A stretch of 64,000 nucleotides of DNA from assembly GCF_016598575.1 (NCBI RefSeq), contig NZ_CP066801.1, positions 4,506,501-4,570,500 of the forward strand. The letters run 5' to 3'. The stretch is from Streptomyces sp. HSG2 (GTDB lineage Bacteria; Actinomycetota; Actinomycetes; Streptomycetales; Streptomycetaceae). How positions within the stretch are numbered: the first letter of the stretch is position 1; each line of letters starts with the position of its first letter. Both the position numbers and the translations under genes were made by a program. Positions 51,583-59,833 of this stretch are shown here, in pieces. The notes under the pieces were generated by a model. It was not told the DNA's origin, made no database searches, and worked only from the letters and a program-made list of their open reading frames with translations.

Positions 51583-52007
51583 GTGAGCGAGAACCCACAG
51601 GTCAAAGCCATCCTGGAACACATCGAAACCCGCGAGCGTGAACTAGCCGACCAGGCCGGGCAGTTCCGGGACCGCATCGAGGAGCTCAGAGTGCGGCTCG
51701 GCGAGATCGACGCGGAGAGCGAGAACCTGCGCATCACCCGCAAGACCCTTTCCTCGCTCTCCCACTGCCCTCACCCGCCACTGAGCCGGACCGCCCCGAC
51801 ATCCCGGACCACCCCGCCTACCAGCAGATCCTCACCGCCCTGGCCTACGAGGGCCGACCGATGCGCGCCCGCGACCTCTGCCAGGCCCTCGACCTGCCGA
51901 CCCTCCCGAAGAACACCGAAGGCATCCGCTCCAAACTGAAACGCCTGGTCAGCCGCGGCATCCTCGTCGAACCTGAACCCGGCTTGTTCACCCGCCCCGA
52001 GACCTGA
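51583..52007 (+). pseudogene. Second copy of IS accessory gene, frameshifted
   Basis: GTG 51583 overlaps the transposase stop as in copy 1. The coiled-coil half is identical, but two extra T bases near 51750 shift the frame after RITRKTL, so the winged-helix part is no longer joined. The sequence for that part is present downstream to TGA 52005-52007. Confidence 0.85.
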
Positions 52008-52086
52008 AGGCCACCCCGAACCCACGACCAGCGGTCCTTCCCCAACCCTCAATCACGAAACGGACAAGAGCTCACGTTCCGCACTC

Positions 52087-52192
52087 TGAGTGCCAGTGGC
52101 AGCGTGACCAGCTCCCGGAAGCGATCCGCGAGCTCGTACTTGACGATCAGCGATTGCGGAACGACATCTGCTGGTCGGTGTTCGTCTGCTGA
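52087..52192 (+). pseudogene. 3' piece of the gene split by the composite transposon
   Basis: This starts at the right TGA duplication and reads ECQWQRDQLPEAIRELVLDD and RLRNDICWSVFVC to TGA 52190-52192. It is in frame with the 5' piece ending at 42660. The 114 bp that follow, up to the Tn7-like left end, hold only unassigned sequence. Confidence 0.65.
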
Positions 52193-52306
52193 GCGTGAGC
52201 CGGGGCGCCAGCTACCCCGGCATCTTCCGCTACTACCTCTTCACCGGCTGCTTCGAGCGTCAGCGGTGGACCTCCACGAACCCGTGCGCTGATTCGCGGG
52301 CCACCC

Positions 52307-52410
52307 TGTGACCGAGAATTTTAGTTGGCGGATCATGATCTGAACCGTGCAGGTCAGGAGTGCCTGGAGGATTCTTGTTGGCGGATCTTGAGGGTGATAG
52401 TTGGCGGATC
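52307..52410 (+). repeat. Left end of the Tn7-like transposon with three transposase-site repeats
   Basis: After the terminal TGTGACC the 11-bp unit GTTGGCGGATC occurs at 52324-52334, 52377-52387 and 52400-52410, all in the same orientation. Spacing is uneven (53 and 23 bp). Asymmetric arrays of this kind at the two ends are characteristic of Tn7-like elements. Confidence 0.85.
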
Positions 52411-52544
52411 ATGGCGATGGACGTTCACTGTGCGTGAAGTCCTCTCAGTAACGTGACGAATACGATGCGTAACGACCCGTCAGTGGGTGTGACTGAGCAC
52501 TTGAACTGGCGGGTAGTCAAGGCGCTCCCCGGCGGGACAGCCCG

Positions 52545-53159
52545 TTAGCTGTCTGTGCACGAGGGCCAGTGGTCTACCGCCCACTCCGTCCAGCCTGGCC
52601 AGCCCGTCGGCGGGGCGGGGATCTCGCCCCCGGCGAGTTCGGCGGCGTCAGGCACCTGGAACTGCTCCCGCCATTGGTCCACGTCGGTCTCGCTCATGGG
52701 AAACGTCTGATGCGGTGTCGTCGCCTGGCGGTGCGCGATGCGGGCGAGCTGGACGTCCTTGTCCACGGGCACGTAGACCACCTGACACACTGCCCCGGCC
52801 GAGCGTGCCAGCCAGCGCAGTGCCGACCGTTCATCGCGGCCCCAGAGCCCGTAGTCGAGCACGACGCTGGTCCCCAGCCGCAGAGCCTGGAGGGCGACCG
52901 AGATGAGCCGACCTTCGAGCACCCAGCGCTTTCCGTCTGCCATCGAATCGCCGAACAGCGGGATCATCCAGTGGTCTGGGGTCAGCCGCAGTGCCCGGTG
53001 TGTGGCGGCGAGCTCTCTGGCCCGGGTGGTTTTCCCGGCTCCGGGGAGTCCGACCATCAGGAACAGGGTGGCGACAGGTGGGTCCTGCGCGACGATGGTG
53101 CTGGCTCCATGCGGGCAAGGGGACGGGGTTTCGTGCTGTGAATCGAAGCGTTGCGACAT
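52545..53159 (-). CDS. P-loop kinase, cargo of the Tn7-like transposon
   Basis: This 204-residue protein starts at ATG 53159 with an AGGGAAG site; a longer frame reaches 53249. Walker A is MVGLPGAGKTTRARELA at about residues 38-54. RLTPDHWMIPLFGD and VVLDYGLWGRDERSALRWLA follow, and a lid-like segment closes with a Trp/Pro-rich tail. It belongs to AAA_33-type small kinases, which include resistance kinases and zeta-toxin relatives. The substrate is not deducible. It is separated from the transposition operon by about 300 bp, as cargo usually is. Confidence 0.82.
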   Translation of the reverse strand: MSQRFDSQHETPSPCPHGASTIVAQDPPVATLFLMVGLPGAGKTTRARELAATHRALRLTPDHWMIPLFGDSMADGKRWVLEGRLISVALQALRLGTSVVLDYGLWGRDERSALRWLARSAGAVCQVVYVPVDKDVQLARIAHRQATTPHQTFPMSETDVDQWREQFQVPDAAELAGGEIPAPPTGWPGWTEWAVDHWPSCTDS

Positions 53160-53455
53160 GACTTCCCTGATCAGGCAGGATGGCCCGGCAGCACAGCAAT
53201 AAGGGAGTGGCTGCCAGCAGGACACTGATCCGGCGGTATGTCGTGGCACTGGCCCCGGCCGGGGCCAGCAACGAGGCCGCGGTTATGGGCAACCGCGGAT
53301 ACCGCCGCTAAGCGGCGGTACGGGTAGTCATGGCGGCGCAGCAGCACATGCCTGCACCATAGCTCACCCGGACGGCGAACCGTCAGCCACATACTCGCAA
53401 GCGCACCGGGCTCAGTCCTGAAGCGCCCTGAACGTAGCTCCGCCAACTCAAACGC
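53160..53455. other. Intergenic region with a palindrome and an internal end-like site
   Basis: A 10-bp-arm palindrome with a 1-nt centre lies at 53300-53320, upstream of the cargo kinase, and may be an operator or terminator. CTCCGCCAAC at 53438-53447 contains the end-repeat core (GTTGGCGGA on the other strand), in the orientation seen at the right end, just beyond the TniQ stop. No gene is supported here. Confidence 0.5.
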
Positions 53456-55276
53456 TCACTTGAGCGGTTCCCCGCTATCGATGTTCCGGGCCAGCTGGGT
53501 TGCGTACTCGGTGAGAACCTTCCGTAGGTCGGCGTAGTGAGGGGCGGCATCGGGACGGGTCAGCTGGCACCACGTCGTGTTGCGCCTGAGTGCCCACCTG
53601 CGTTGGATGGCCGGTGTCTGCGCAGCCTCAATCGGTCTCGGGGCGAAGACGTGCTCGCCTCGGGTCACTTGAGCCCAGACAAAGACAGACGCTGCTTGCC
53701 GCTTGCGGTCGTCAAGCGCTGGCGGGGGCGAGGTGGTTGGGGTGGGCGCCAGCCGCTCGATGATGTTCTCCCAGCCGACTTGATCAAGTGCCCAATCCTG
53801 AAGGATCTCTCGACGTCGGCAGTAGTCGACTGGAGATGGCGTTGAGCAAATTTCGCCGACGATACCTTCAAGTGCCTTGTGGAACTCATATGGATCGACC
53901 CGACTGGTGACTACTCCTGTATAGAATTTCGCTCCACGACTGGGAATTCCCAAATATGCCGCTGAATCCCCCATGGAACCTCCCATCACCCACTGCACCA
54001 GACGAACCGCCGCTGTCCTGCGTAAAAGCTTTGGTGACGCGTCATGAACATCGGGAAGATAGCGCTCGCACCAGTCTTCCTCTAAAAATGCAGGGATTTG
54101 CTCGGGCCGGTAGTCATTCCGCGTGGCCGAGCGGATGCTGGAAGCACCTTTAGTCATCCGAAATGCTCGCGTCAGAGGTTCGATAGTGGTTCGTAATCTC
54201 TGGGAACAAGTTTCCTCATGCCGGGATACGAGTCCGTTCCAAGATGCCCGGCCAGCCTTGTCCCTGAACCCTTCACGAATAAGGGGGGCCAGGCTTTCGC
54301 GAAGATCTTTGGCGTCGAGGAGCGAACGCGATGCCGACAAGAGTGCCGCGCTTGCGACAGTGTCACGAGGGAGCGCATCAACAACCTGGTATTTGCGCAT
54401 CCCGCCTCCGCCTGTTCGCCGGTAGTCAGTCTGGCCCGAGACGTAAGCGTCAACACTGTCTCTGTATTCAGACTCGATAAGGTGACTGCTTTCTGGCCAC
54501 GACGCACTGAGGGCAGCGACCACGAGTCGGAGGTCGGTGAAGAAGGACGCGGCATGCTGCTGTGGGACTGTGCCGGTGAGAGCGTTGATGATCTCTTGTT
54601 GCAGGGCGAGTAGGGGAGCGGTCGGCTCCAGCTCGTGCGCCGCAGCTTTGAGTTCGTCGAGTCGGTAGCCGCATGCCTGACGCATCCGTTTCCGGACGCC
54701 GGGATTCTCAACGGTCCATCGGCATTGCGCGGGATGCAGTGTGTGGTCGTTCGGTCGCGGCATCAGCAGGGCGCTGTCTTGGGCAGGCTGATCACAGCGA
54801 GGGCATTTGTGGCCCAAGAATACGCGGTGTTCCGTGCAGGCGAAGACAACAGGGAGGTGCCACTCTTTCTTCCACGGGCCTCCGTGGGGCACTTGCATAT
54901 TTGCGTTGTCGCTCGCGAGGCACTGCGGGCAGAAGCGAGGAGTGACGAGGAGCCAACTATCCTGACGGAAGGGCTGTGCGGGCCCCGGGAGGGAACGAAG
55001 AATTGGAGGATACCGATACTTCCAGGACGACAGTGTGAGTGAACTGACCTCTTCTAGGGTAAGTCGTGTCGCCTGACCAAAAACGACGGTGGTTTCTCTG
55101 TCGAGCTCCATCAACGCATGGCGACCCATGCGATTCCGCTGACGGTCGATATCGTGCAGGCCTGTGAGGGTTGCCAGATGTAATGGAGAGATCCCAAGGC
55201 GATATGAGAGCCTCCGCAAGTAGCTCCCCACTGATTCATTACGGATCGGGTCCAGGCTGCGGGGCAATGAATGCAC
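53456..55276 (-). CDS. tniQ: TniQ/TnsD-like target-selection protein
   Basis: This 606-residue protein starts at ATG 55276, 8 bp after the TnsC-like stop. It begins with the TniQ pattern LPRSLDPIRNESVGSYLRRL and holds a zinc-binding set: C116/C119 in FCPQC, C147 and H150 in ACTEH, and C158/C161 in KCPRC. The rest is helical and probably DNA-binding. In Tn7-like elements TniQ/TnsD recognises the attachment site or bridges to a guide complex. No Cascade or Cas12k gene is present, so targeting here is expected to be protein-directed. It is the last gene of the operon. Confidence 0.9.
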   Translation of the reverse strand: MHSLPRSLDPIRNESVGSYLRRLSYRLGISPLHLATLTGLHDIDRQRNRMGRHALMELDRETTVVFGQATRLTLEEVSSLTLSSWKYRYPPILRSLPGPAQPFRQDSWLLVTPRFCPQCLASDNANMQVPHGGPWKKEWHLPVVFACTEHRVFLGHKCPRCDQPAQDSALLMPRPNDHTLHPAQCRWTVENPGVRKRMRQACGYRLDELKAAAHELEPTAPLLALQQEIINALTGTVPQQHAASFFTDLRLVVAALSASWPESSHLIESEYRDSVDAYVSGQTDYRRTGGGGMRKYQVVDALPRDTVASAALLSASRSLLDAKDLRESLAPLIREGFRDKAGRASWNGLVSRHEETCSQRLRTTIEPLTRAFRMTKGASSIRSATRNDYRPEQIPAFLEEDWCERYLPDVHDASPKLLRRTAAVRLVQWVMGGSMGDSAAYLGIPSRGAKFYTGVVTSRVDPYEFHKALEGIVGEICSTPSPVDYCRRREILQDWALDQVGWENIIERLAPTPTTSPPPALDDRKRQAASVFVWAQVTRGEHVFAPRPIEAAQTPAIQRRWALRRNTTWCQLTRPDAAPHYADLRKVLTEYATQLARNIDSGEPLK

Positions 55277-55284
55277 GGCTTGTT

Positions 55285-56568
55285 TCAGCTCCCCGTTGCG
55301 CCAGCAGGGCCGTGATCGTCGAAAACGGTGTTCCTGGGCCGTTTTGCCGAACGTCTCTTCTTGCCTGTGGCCGGCGGATTAGCCGGGATCGGGGGCTCGT
55401 CGGGTGATTGCTGGGGTTCGTCCCGCCGGAGCACGATCTCGTCCAGCAGACCCTCGTCGATCAGTTCCTTCCCGGACTCCATTGCCTCATGGGCGCCGTC
55501 CTCGAGCAGGCGGCCCACCAGACCGACGACGCCACCGGTGCGACGCATCAAGTACTCCGGCATAGTGCCGCCGGTGAGCATGCCCTCCCTCGCGTTCAGC
55601 AGCCGCAGGTGCTGCTCGATTCCCTTCAGATGGCCGACGAAGGCCTGGATCTCTTCCGAGGTGGTGTAGCGGAAGCGGTCGATCTCGATGAGTTCGAAGC
55701 GGTGCTCCGTCTGGGTGATCTCCAGCCCGTGGATGCGAGTCGACTCCAGCGGTGGCATTTCCCACTGCCGGGTCTTCTTGTTCCATTTCGCCTCTCGCAG
55801 CAGCCCGATGCCGGAGATGTTGACGCCGGTGAGGATCAGAGTGACGTCCAGGCTCATGAGAGCCCGCATCAGGTCGAGGACGTCCTGGTCGTCGGCTCTG
55901 TGCATCCGCAGTCGGCTGATGTCGTCGAGAATCAGCGCCTTGACGCCGTGGTCTTGGAGGGAGTCGGCGACCTGCCGTACCAGTTCCGGCAGTGTGGCCG
56001 ACGTGCGGATCGGGGCACGGAAGAAGCCCAGGATCGAGGCGCAAAGGCTCTTCGGGGTCGATGTCACCGGGGTCGAGACATAGACGACCGGCGCGTGGAG
56101 ATCGCGTGTGCCCGGCAGAGCCCCGGGGTTGAGACATCTGTGCAGTTCCAGCCACTGGTCTTCGAAGACGGCCCCGGCTGAGATGACAGACGCGGTCTTG
56201 CCGTAGTTGCCCCAGCCGCTGATCATGACGCCGGCGCGCGTCGGGTCGTCCTTCTTCCTGGTGTTGCAGCTCAACCGGCGCCGGATCAGCTTGCCGACCT
56301 TGTCGTGCATCGGGGTGTCCTGCAACGGGAGGTTCGCGTTCGTCAGCTCTCGGTAGAGGTCGTAGTCGTACTGGCGGCTCTCAGGGAGCATCGACCACTG
56401 CTGCGGCGAGATGGTCGGGGCGGGGACGAGCAGGCCGCAGTGGGTGCGGTGGTGCTGCCAGCCGACGTAGGTATCGAGGGGCGGGCGGCTGCCCAGGATC
56501 AACTCGGCGATCCTGGCCCGTGAAGGCAGGCCCTCCAGCGGATCATCGTGAGAGAGGGCTTGGGTCAC
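55285..56568 (-). CDS. tnsC: TnsC/TniB-like AAA+ ATPase
   Basis: This 427-residue protein starts at GTG 56568, overlapping the TnsB-like stop (GTGA). The AAA+ core has Walker A GWGNYGKTAS (about residues 118-127), Walker B VKALILDDISRLR (Asp215/216), a sensor-1-like TLILTGVNISG and RRTGGVVGLVGRLLEDGAHE at the end. In Tn7-like systems TnsC binds DNA as an ATP-dependent filament and connects target recognition to the transposase. The N-terminal 100 residues are specific to this group and could contact TniQ. The C-terminal tail is basic and Pro-rich. Confidence 0.92.
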   Translation of the reverse strand: MTQALSHDDPLEGLPSRARIAELILGSRPPLDTYVGWQHHRTHCGLLVPAPTISPQQWSMLPESRQYDYDLYRELTNANLPLQDTPMHDKVGKLIRRRLSCNTRKKDDPTRAGVMISGWGNYGKTASVISAGAVFEDQWLELHRCLNPGALPGTRDLHAPVVYVSTPVTSTPKSLCASILGFFRAPIRTSATLPELVRQVADSLQDHGVKALILDDISRLRMHRADDQDVLDLMRALMSLDVTLILTGVNISGIGLLREAKWNKKTRQWEMPPLESTRIHGLEITQTEHRFELIEIDRFRYTTSEEIQAFVGHLKGIEQHLRLLNAREGMLTGGTMPEYLMRRTGGVVGLVGRLLEDGAHEAMESGKELIDEGLLDEIVLRRDEPQQSPDEPPIPANPPATGKKRRSAKRPRNTVFDDHGPAGATGS

Positions 56569-58859
56569 CTGTCGTCCTCCCGGACAGTTGTATCGGCATC
56601 GGAGCTGTCGTCGGGAGGCGGAAGCCGGAACATGGGGCGCCGGTTCAGGGCCTCGTGCAGTGTTGCCGGGGCGACGGGCCTGGTGCCGACGAGGGCTTCT
56701 TCGCGTCGCAGACGACGGTCGGTGTCGACCGCGCGGTCGATCGTGAGGGCGTGCTCGGCCCAGGCCGCGGGCATCTCGGCCGGAGTCGGCTTGTCTGCGG
56801 CTGCTGGTGCGGCGGGGCGGTCGGCTGCTGCGGCCTGGGCGCGGGTGATCTCGCGGGCCTTGGCGGCGCGTTGTTTCTTTCCGGCCTTCTTTTTGGCCTG
56901 GCTGGGCCACTGGTCGACGGGGGTGACAGAGCCGAGGATCTCCAGCAGATGTTCCAAGAGCTCGCTCTCGGAGTGGATTCTGATGTTGTTCGCCCTCACG
57001 TGTGCCAGGAGGGTGTCGGCGGTTTTGTCGGAGAAGGCGGGGATCTCGCCTTCGGGCGGCAGTCCGCGCCAGTGCAGGGTGTGCCAGGTCTCGTGGTCGG
57101 CAGGGTCCTGGAAGAACACCTGTCGGCGGTCCCTCCGGTCGCTGCGGATCACCCACTTGCCTGCGTGTTTCCCGCCTCGGGCAGAGGGCTGCAGGAAGCG
57201 CGGCTCGTCGAGGACGGGGTGGTGATACCAGAGTCCGAGGATCTTCACTCCGCGTCGCGGATGGACCTTCACGTGGTGCTTGCGCAGGACCTTGTAGTAG
57301 AAACTCGGCTCGGGGAAGTCCAGGTCGAAGCCGCCCTGTTCCATCGCCGCGGCGAACAGGGTGTTGGGGCTGTGGTCCTCACCAGGAGCCCAGCTAGGGG
57401 CGTATTCGCCTAGTTTGCGGTTCTGCCAGATCTGGACGATCCAAGTGGCGATGATGTGCTCGGCCTGTGCGAGCGTGAGGCTCGCGTCGCGTTCGGGGTC
57501 GGCCCCGCGGTCCGCGACGTCGCTGCCGGTGAAGCCCAGCAGGTGCTCGAAGAGCATGGTCTGGACGGTGAGGAACTGGCGCTCGACCGCGAATTTGTCG
57601 GTCTGGCGCAGGACGCGGGCGGGCAGGATCCGGCAGCCGATCTCCCGTTCGGCTTCCACCAGGTCGTGGTTCTTGTAGGGGCCGCCGTGGTCGGTGGTGA
57701 CCGTCTCCGGGGCGAAGAACGGCAGAGCGGCGACCCGGTGCCCGGTGAACTCGGCGATCACGTCGGCCGGGACCCCGGCGTAGGGCCACTCCATGTCCTC
57801 GCCCCAGCCGTCCCGCATCGGAAGCGGCAGCATCACGTCCCGCAGCAGCATCGCGATGTCGACCGAGGTGTCGGACTGCAGCGTGAGCCGGAAGGCCGGC
57901 AGCCCGTGCGTGTAGAGATCGAGCGCAAGAGTCAGCGTTGCGGTGATCGCGTCACCGAACACGGTCTCGCGCAGCTTCACCGGCATCGGCGTCGAGTCCA
58001 GCACCAGAACCTGGCCCGGCCTGTAGACCACCACTCGGCCTGAGACCCCGGCCTCCGCGGCAGCCTCGGCCGTCCGCCCGTAACGCGGCCGGGCGCCGCC
58101 GGGCCCGAACCACTCCTCCCAGACGGCCGCGAACGTCCAGCGGGAAGGGATCTTCTCGGTCGGAAACGTCGGGAACCGCTCATGCATGTACTGGTGCATC
58201 AACCGGTGCCTGGCGGCCAGACTCACGCGGGCGCGTTCACGGCACTCGGCCTTGACTGCGAAGATCGCCTCACGGATCTCCTCGGTGATGCTGCGGTGCC
58301 CACTGCGTCGCCGTGTCCACCGCCCGTCCGCGCAGGCCAGCAGGAGACTCTCGCCTGACAGCCCCGACAAGCGCTCCAGCGTCCGGAAGCTCAGGTGCTG
58401 CAGACCGCACCGGATTGCCTCCGGACGGGGCATCGCCTCCATCTCCGCAGCCTTCGCGTACCGACGTTGGGTCAGCGTCGTGCGGTCCGGGTCGTAGGCC
58501 GGCCGGGGTTCACCTGGCAGGGCCCGGGCCGGGTGGCCCTCCCTGAACCCCGTCTCGGCTTCCAGCACGTGAGCAACCCGCAACCGGGCCCGCTCCAGCT
58601 GGTCCTCGGTCAGGTCAGCCACGGTCCTCGGCTGCCGGGCGACTGGCGACGGGCGCCCCGATGCTTCGACCGTCGGCAGAAGACGCAAGTCAGCATGGTT
58701 GATGAGCCAGCGGAACGAGCGGGTCTCCGTGCGGCCTTCGTCATCCGTGAGGACAAGCCGGCCGAGTTGGCCGTGGACCTCTTCGATCGTCCACTCGACG
58801 CCGTTGAGCGCGACCCGCCTGCCCGGCGCGATCTGCAAGAACCCCCTCGCTGCCATCAC
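56565..58859 (-). CDS. tnsB: TnsB/TniA-like DDE transposase
   Basis: This 764-residue protein starts at ATG 58859, overlapping the TnsA-like stop (ATGA). N-terminal helix-turn-helix regions (about residues 80-270) bind the ends. The retroviral-integrase-like core has Asp288 in VLVLDSTPMPV, Asp390 in TVTTDHGGPYK and Glu426 in DKFAVERQF, giving a complete DDE triad. A beta-barrel region follows (VKILGLWYHHPVLDEPRFLQ), then a Lys/Ala-rich tail likely to contact TnsC. It would cut and join the 3' ends of the transposon. Confidence 0.94.
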   Translation of the reverse strand: MMAARGFLQIAPGRRVALNGVEWTIEEVHGQLGRLVLTDDEGRTETRSFRWLINHADLRLLPTVEASGRPSPVARQPRTVADLTEDQLERARLRVAHVLEAETGFREGHPARALPGEPRPAYDPDRTTLTQRRYAKAAEMEAMPRPEAIRCGLQHLSFRTLERLSGLSGESLLLACADGRWTRRRSGHRSITEEIREAIFAVKAECRERARVSLAARHRLMHQYMHERFPTFPTEKIPSRWTFAAVWEEWFGPGGARPRYGRTAEAAAEAGVSGRVVVYRPGQVLVLDSTPMPVKLRETVFGDAITATLTLALDLYTHGLPAFRLTLQSDTSVDIAMLLRDVMLPLPMRDGWGEDMEWPYAGVPADVIAEFTGHRVAALPFFAPETVTTDHGGPYKNHDLVEAEREIGCRILPARVLRQTDKFAVERQFLTVQTMLFEHLLGFTGSDVADRGADPERDASLTLAQAEHIIATWIVQIWQNRKLGEYAPSWAPGEDHSPNTLFAAAMEQGGFDLDFPEPSFYYKVLRKHHVKVHPRRGVKILGLWYHHPVLDEPRFLQPSARGGKHAGKWVIRSDRRDRRQVFFQDPADHETWHTLHWRGLPPEGEIPAFSDKTADTLLAHVRANNIRIHSESELLEHLLEILGSVTPVDQWPSQAKKKAGKKQRAAKAREITRAQAAAADRPAAPAAADKPTPAEMPAAWAEHALTIDRAVDTDRRLRREEALVGTRPVAPATLHEALNRRPMFRLPPPDDSSDADTTVREDDR

Positions 58860-59683
58860 GCCGCCCAGATCAGCGAGCTGTCCCGCAGAGGACTGCCCAG
58901 GTCCACGCCGAGCTTGCGCTGCCAGAGCAGCCGGACGATGTTCGCCCGGCCAACGGAAGGCACGCTGGTCGCGTCCGCCAACTCGGCGAACGTCATCACC
59001 GGCCCCTGCTGCCCGCCGATGGCGGAGAGCAACTGGTCGCGCATGCCCAGCAGGTCCCTCGCCGGCCGCCGGCGCGAAGACATGTGATCAAGGAGGCTCC
59101 AGACATGCGGTCGCCAGCCGGCGACCACTGAGTACCGCCAGCCGCAGGCGGCCGCCACTTCCCTGGCCGCCGCGAACTTCAGCGCGTCCTCTTCCTTGAT
59201 CAGATTCATTGGGCGGACGTCCAGCAGCCACATCCCGCCGCCGAACACGGCTAGGAAGTCCGGGATGTGCCAGGCATGTCCGCCCGCATGCTCGAAGTCC
59301 AGCCGGAACGGCTGCGACAGCACCTCCGATGCCCTCAAGAAGTCCAGCGCGACCAGCAGGCGCGTCTCCTCCAGGGACTCGAAGCCGTGCTGCCTGTCCG
59401 TTGAGGCCATCGCCTCCAGGCCGGGGCGGTGCCCCTGCTTCGCCCGCCATGTGAACCCCCGCATCGGGCGGGACGACATCACTGGCACCTGAGCCATGTC
59501 CCGGACCGGCCAGCAGGCATCGCCGTCGCCCACGTGCCATGTCGAGCTCCACCGACGTGCCCAGTCATCCCCGAGCCGCAGCCGATCCCGTACCCCGGCA
59601 TCCCCGTCGTACACCGTGACGAGTTGGCCCAGATGACTTGAATCCGACGGGATCTTCGCGCTCGCTGCATCGCCCATGTACAC
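58856..59683 (-). CDS. tnsA: TnsA-like heteromeric transposase endonuclease subunit
   Basis: This 275-residue protein starts at ATG 59683, the first gene of the operon and 73 bp from the right end repeats. The nuclease part shows FESLEETRLLVALDFL with the first acidic residue (about 102-106), HIPDFLAVFGGG with Asp142, and MWLLDVRPMNLI with Asp155. An Arg (157) stands where the Lys of the PD-(D/E)xK motif is expected. The C-terminal winged-helix-like half (FAELADATSVPSVGRANIVR) would contact TnsC. TnsA cuts the 5' ends, making transposition cut-and-paste. Family assignment is secure; the Arg substitution is a caution. Confidence 0.88.
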   Translation of the reverse strand: MYMGDAASAKIPSDSSHLGQLVTVYDGDAGVRDRLRLGDDWARRWSSTWHVGDGDACWPVRDMAQVPVMSSRPMRGFTWRAKQGHRPGLEAMASTDRQHGFESLEETRLLVALDFLRASEVLSQPFRLDFEHAGGHAWHIPDFLAVFGGGMWLLDVRPMNLIKEEDALKFAAAREVAAACGWRYSVVAGWRPHVWSLLDHMSSRRRPARDLLGMRDQLLSAIGGQQGPVMTFAELADATSVPSVGRANIVRLLWQRKLGVDLGSPLRDSSLIWAA

Positions 59684-59755
59684 ACAGCAGCACCACCCGG
59701 CCGCCGCGGAGGACCAATCTTCGGAACTGATCGCAGCACAGCGTTACGGGATCAA

Positions 59756-59803
59756 GATCCGCCAACTAGCGCGCTCGTCCGCCAACTAAAATTCTCGGTC
59801 ACA
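59756..59803 (-). repeat. Right end of the Tn7-like transposon with two transposase-site repeats
   Basis: On the minus strand the GTTGGCGGA unit occurs at 59777-59786 and again at 59756-59766 (here extended to GTTGGCGGATC). The terminal TGTGACC lies at the outer edge. The first 26 bases match the left end. One extra A separates the end from the CACCC duplication. Confidence 0.85.
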
Positions 59804-59833
59804 ACACCCTGGGCCACGTGCCGTCGCTAGGCG

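Larger units (their letters stand above)
49271..51586 (+). pseudogene. IS5-family transposase split by an ISAs1-family element
   Basis: The N-terminal part from ATG 49271 is nearly identical in protein sequence to copy 1 (one change near LLRWQLREK against LLRWHLREK) and runs to 49638. It resumes at 51110 with the rest, including the frameshift site and the second frame ending at TGA 51586. Joining the two halves across one 10-bp repeat restores the copy 1 sequence around SIHAAVGVPATTTGKDA. Confidence 0.88.
42661..52086. mobile_element. Composite transposon, 9.4 kb, flanked by inverted IS5/IS427-like copies
   Basis: Two copies of the same insertion sequence, in opposite orientations (42661-44104 and 49170-52086), enclose 5 kb of cargo. 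The outer junctions carry the 3-bp duplication TGA (42658-42660 and 52087-52089), and removing the element with one TGA rejoins a split reading frame exactly. Both outer ends read GAGTGCGG inward. Cargo: an RNA-ligase fragment, a methyltransferase gene broken by an IS1380-family element, a P-loop kinase, a truncated aldo/keto reductase and an IS3-family remnant. The inner flanks (TGA and TCA) do not match each other, so the unit as a whole, not each copy, fits the outer duplication. Confidence 0.8.
49170..52086 (+). mobile_element. IS5/IS427-like insertion sequence, copy 2, interrupted by an ISAs1-family element
   Basis: This copy is inverted relative to copy 1. Subtracting the inner element (1461 bp) and its 10-bp duplication leaves 1446 bp, two more than copy 1, which equals the 2-nt insertion in its accessory gene. 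The transposase gene is split and the accessory gene frameshifted, so this copy depends on copy 1 for transposase. Confidence 0.85.
52307..59803 (-). mobile_element. Tn7-like transposon (TnsA-TnsB-TnsC-TniQ), 7.5 kb
   Basis: The left end begins TGTGACCGAGAATTTTAG at 52307, and the same sequence occurs inverted at the right end, finishing near 59803-59804. Identity between the ends spans 26 bp. The 5-bp repeat CACCC stands at 52302-52306 and 59805-59809, the duplication length of Tn7- and Tn5053-type elements. Three GTTGGCGGATC-type sites at the left and two at the right are laid out like TnsB/TniA binding sites. The four transposition genes overlap or nearly so on the minus strand, starting at the right end. 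Cargo is one P-loop kinase gene near the left end. All genes look intact. Confidence 0.92.

Noticed and set aside
52307..59803. CRISPR-associated (CAST) type of Tn7-like element
   Set aside because: No Cas12k, Cascade gene or repeat-spacer array is visible in or beside the element.
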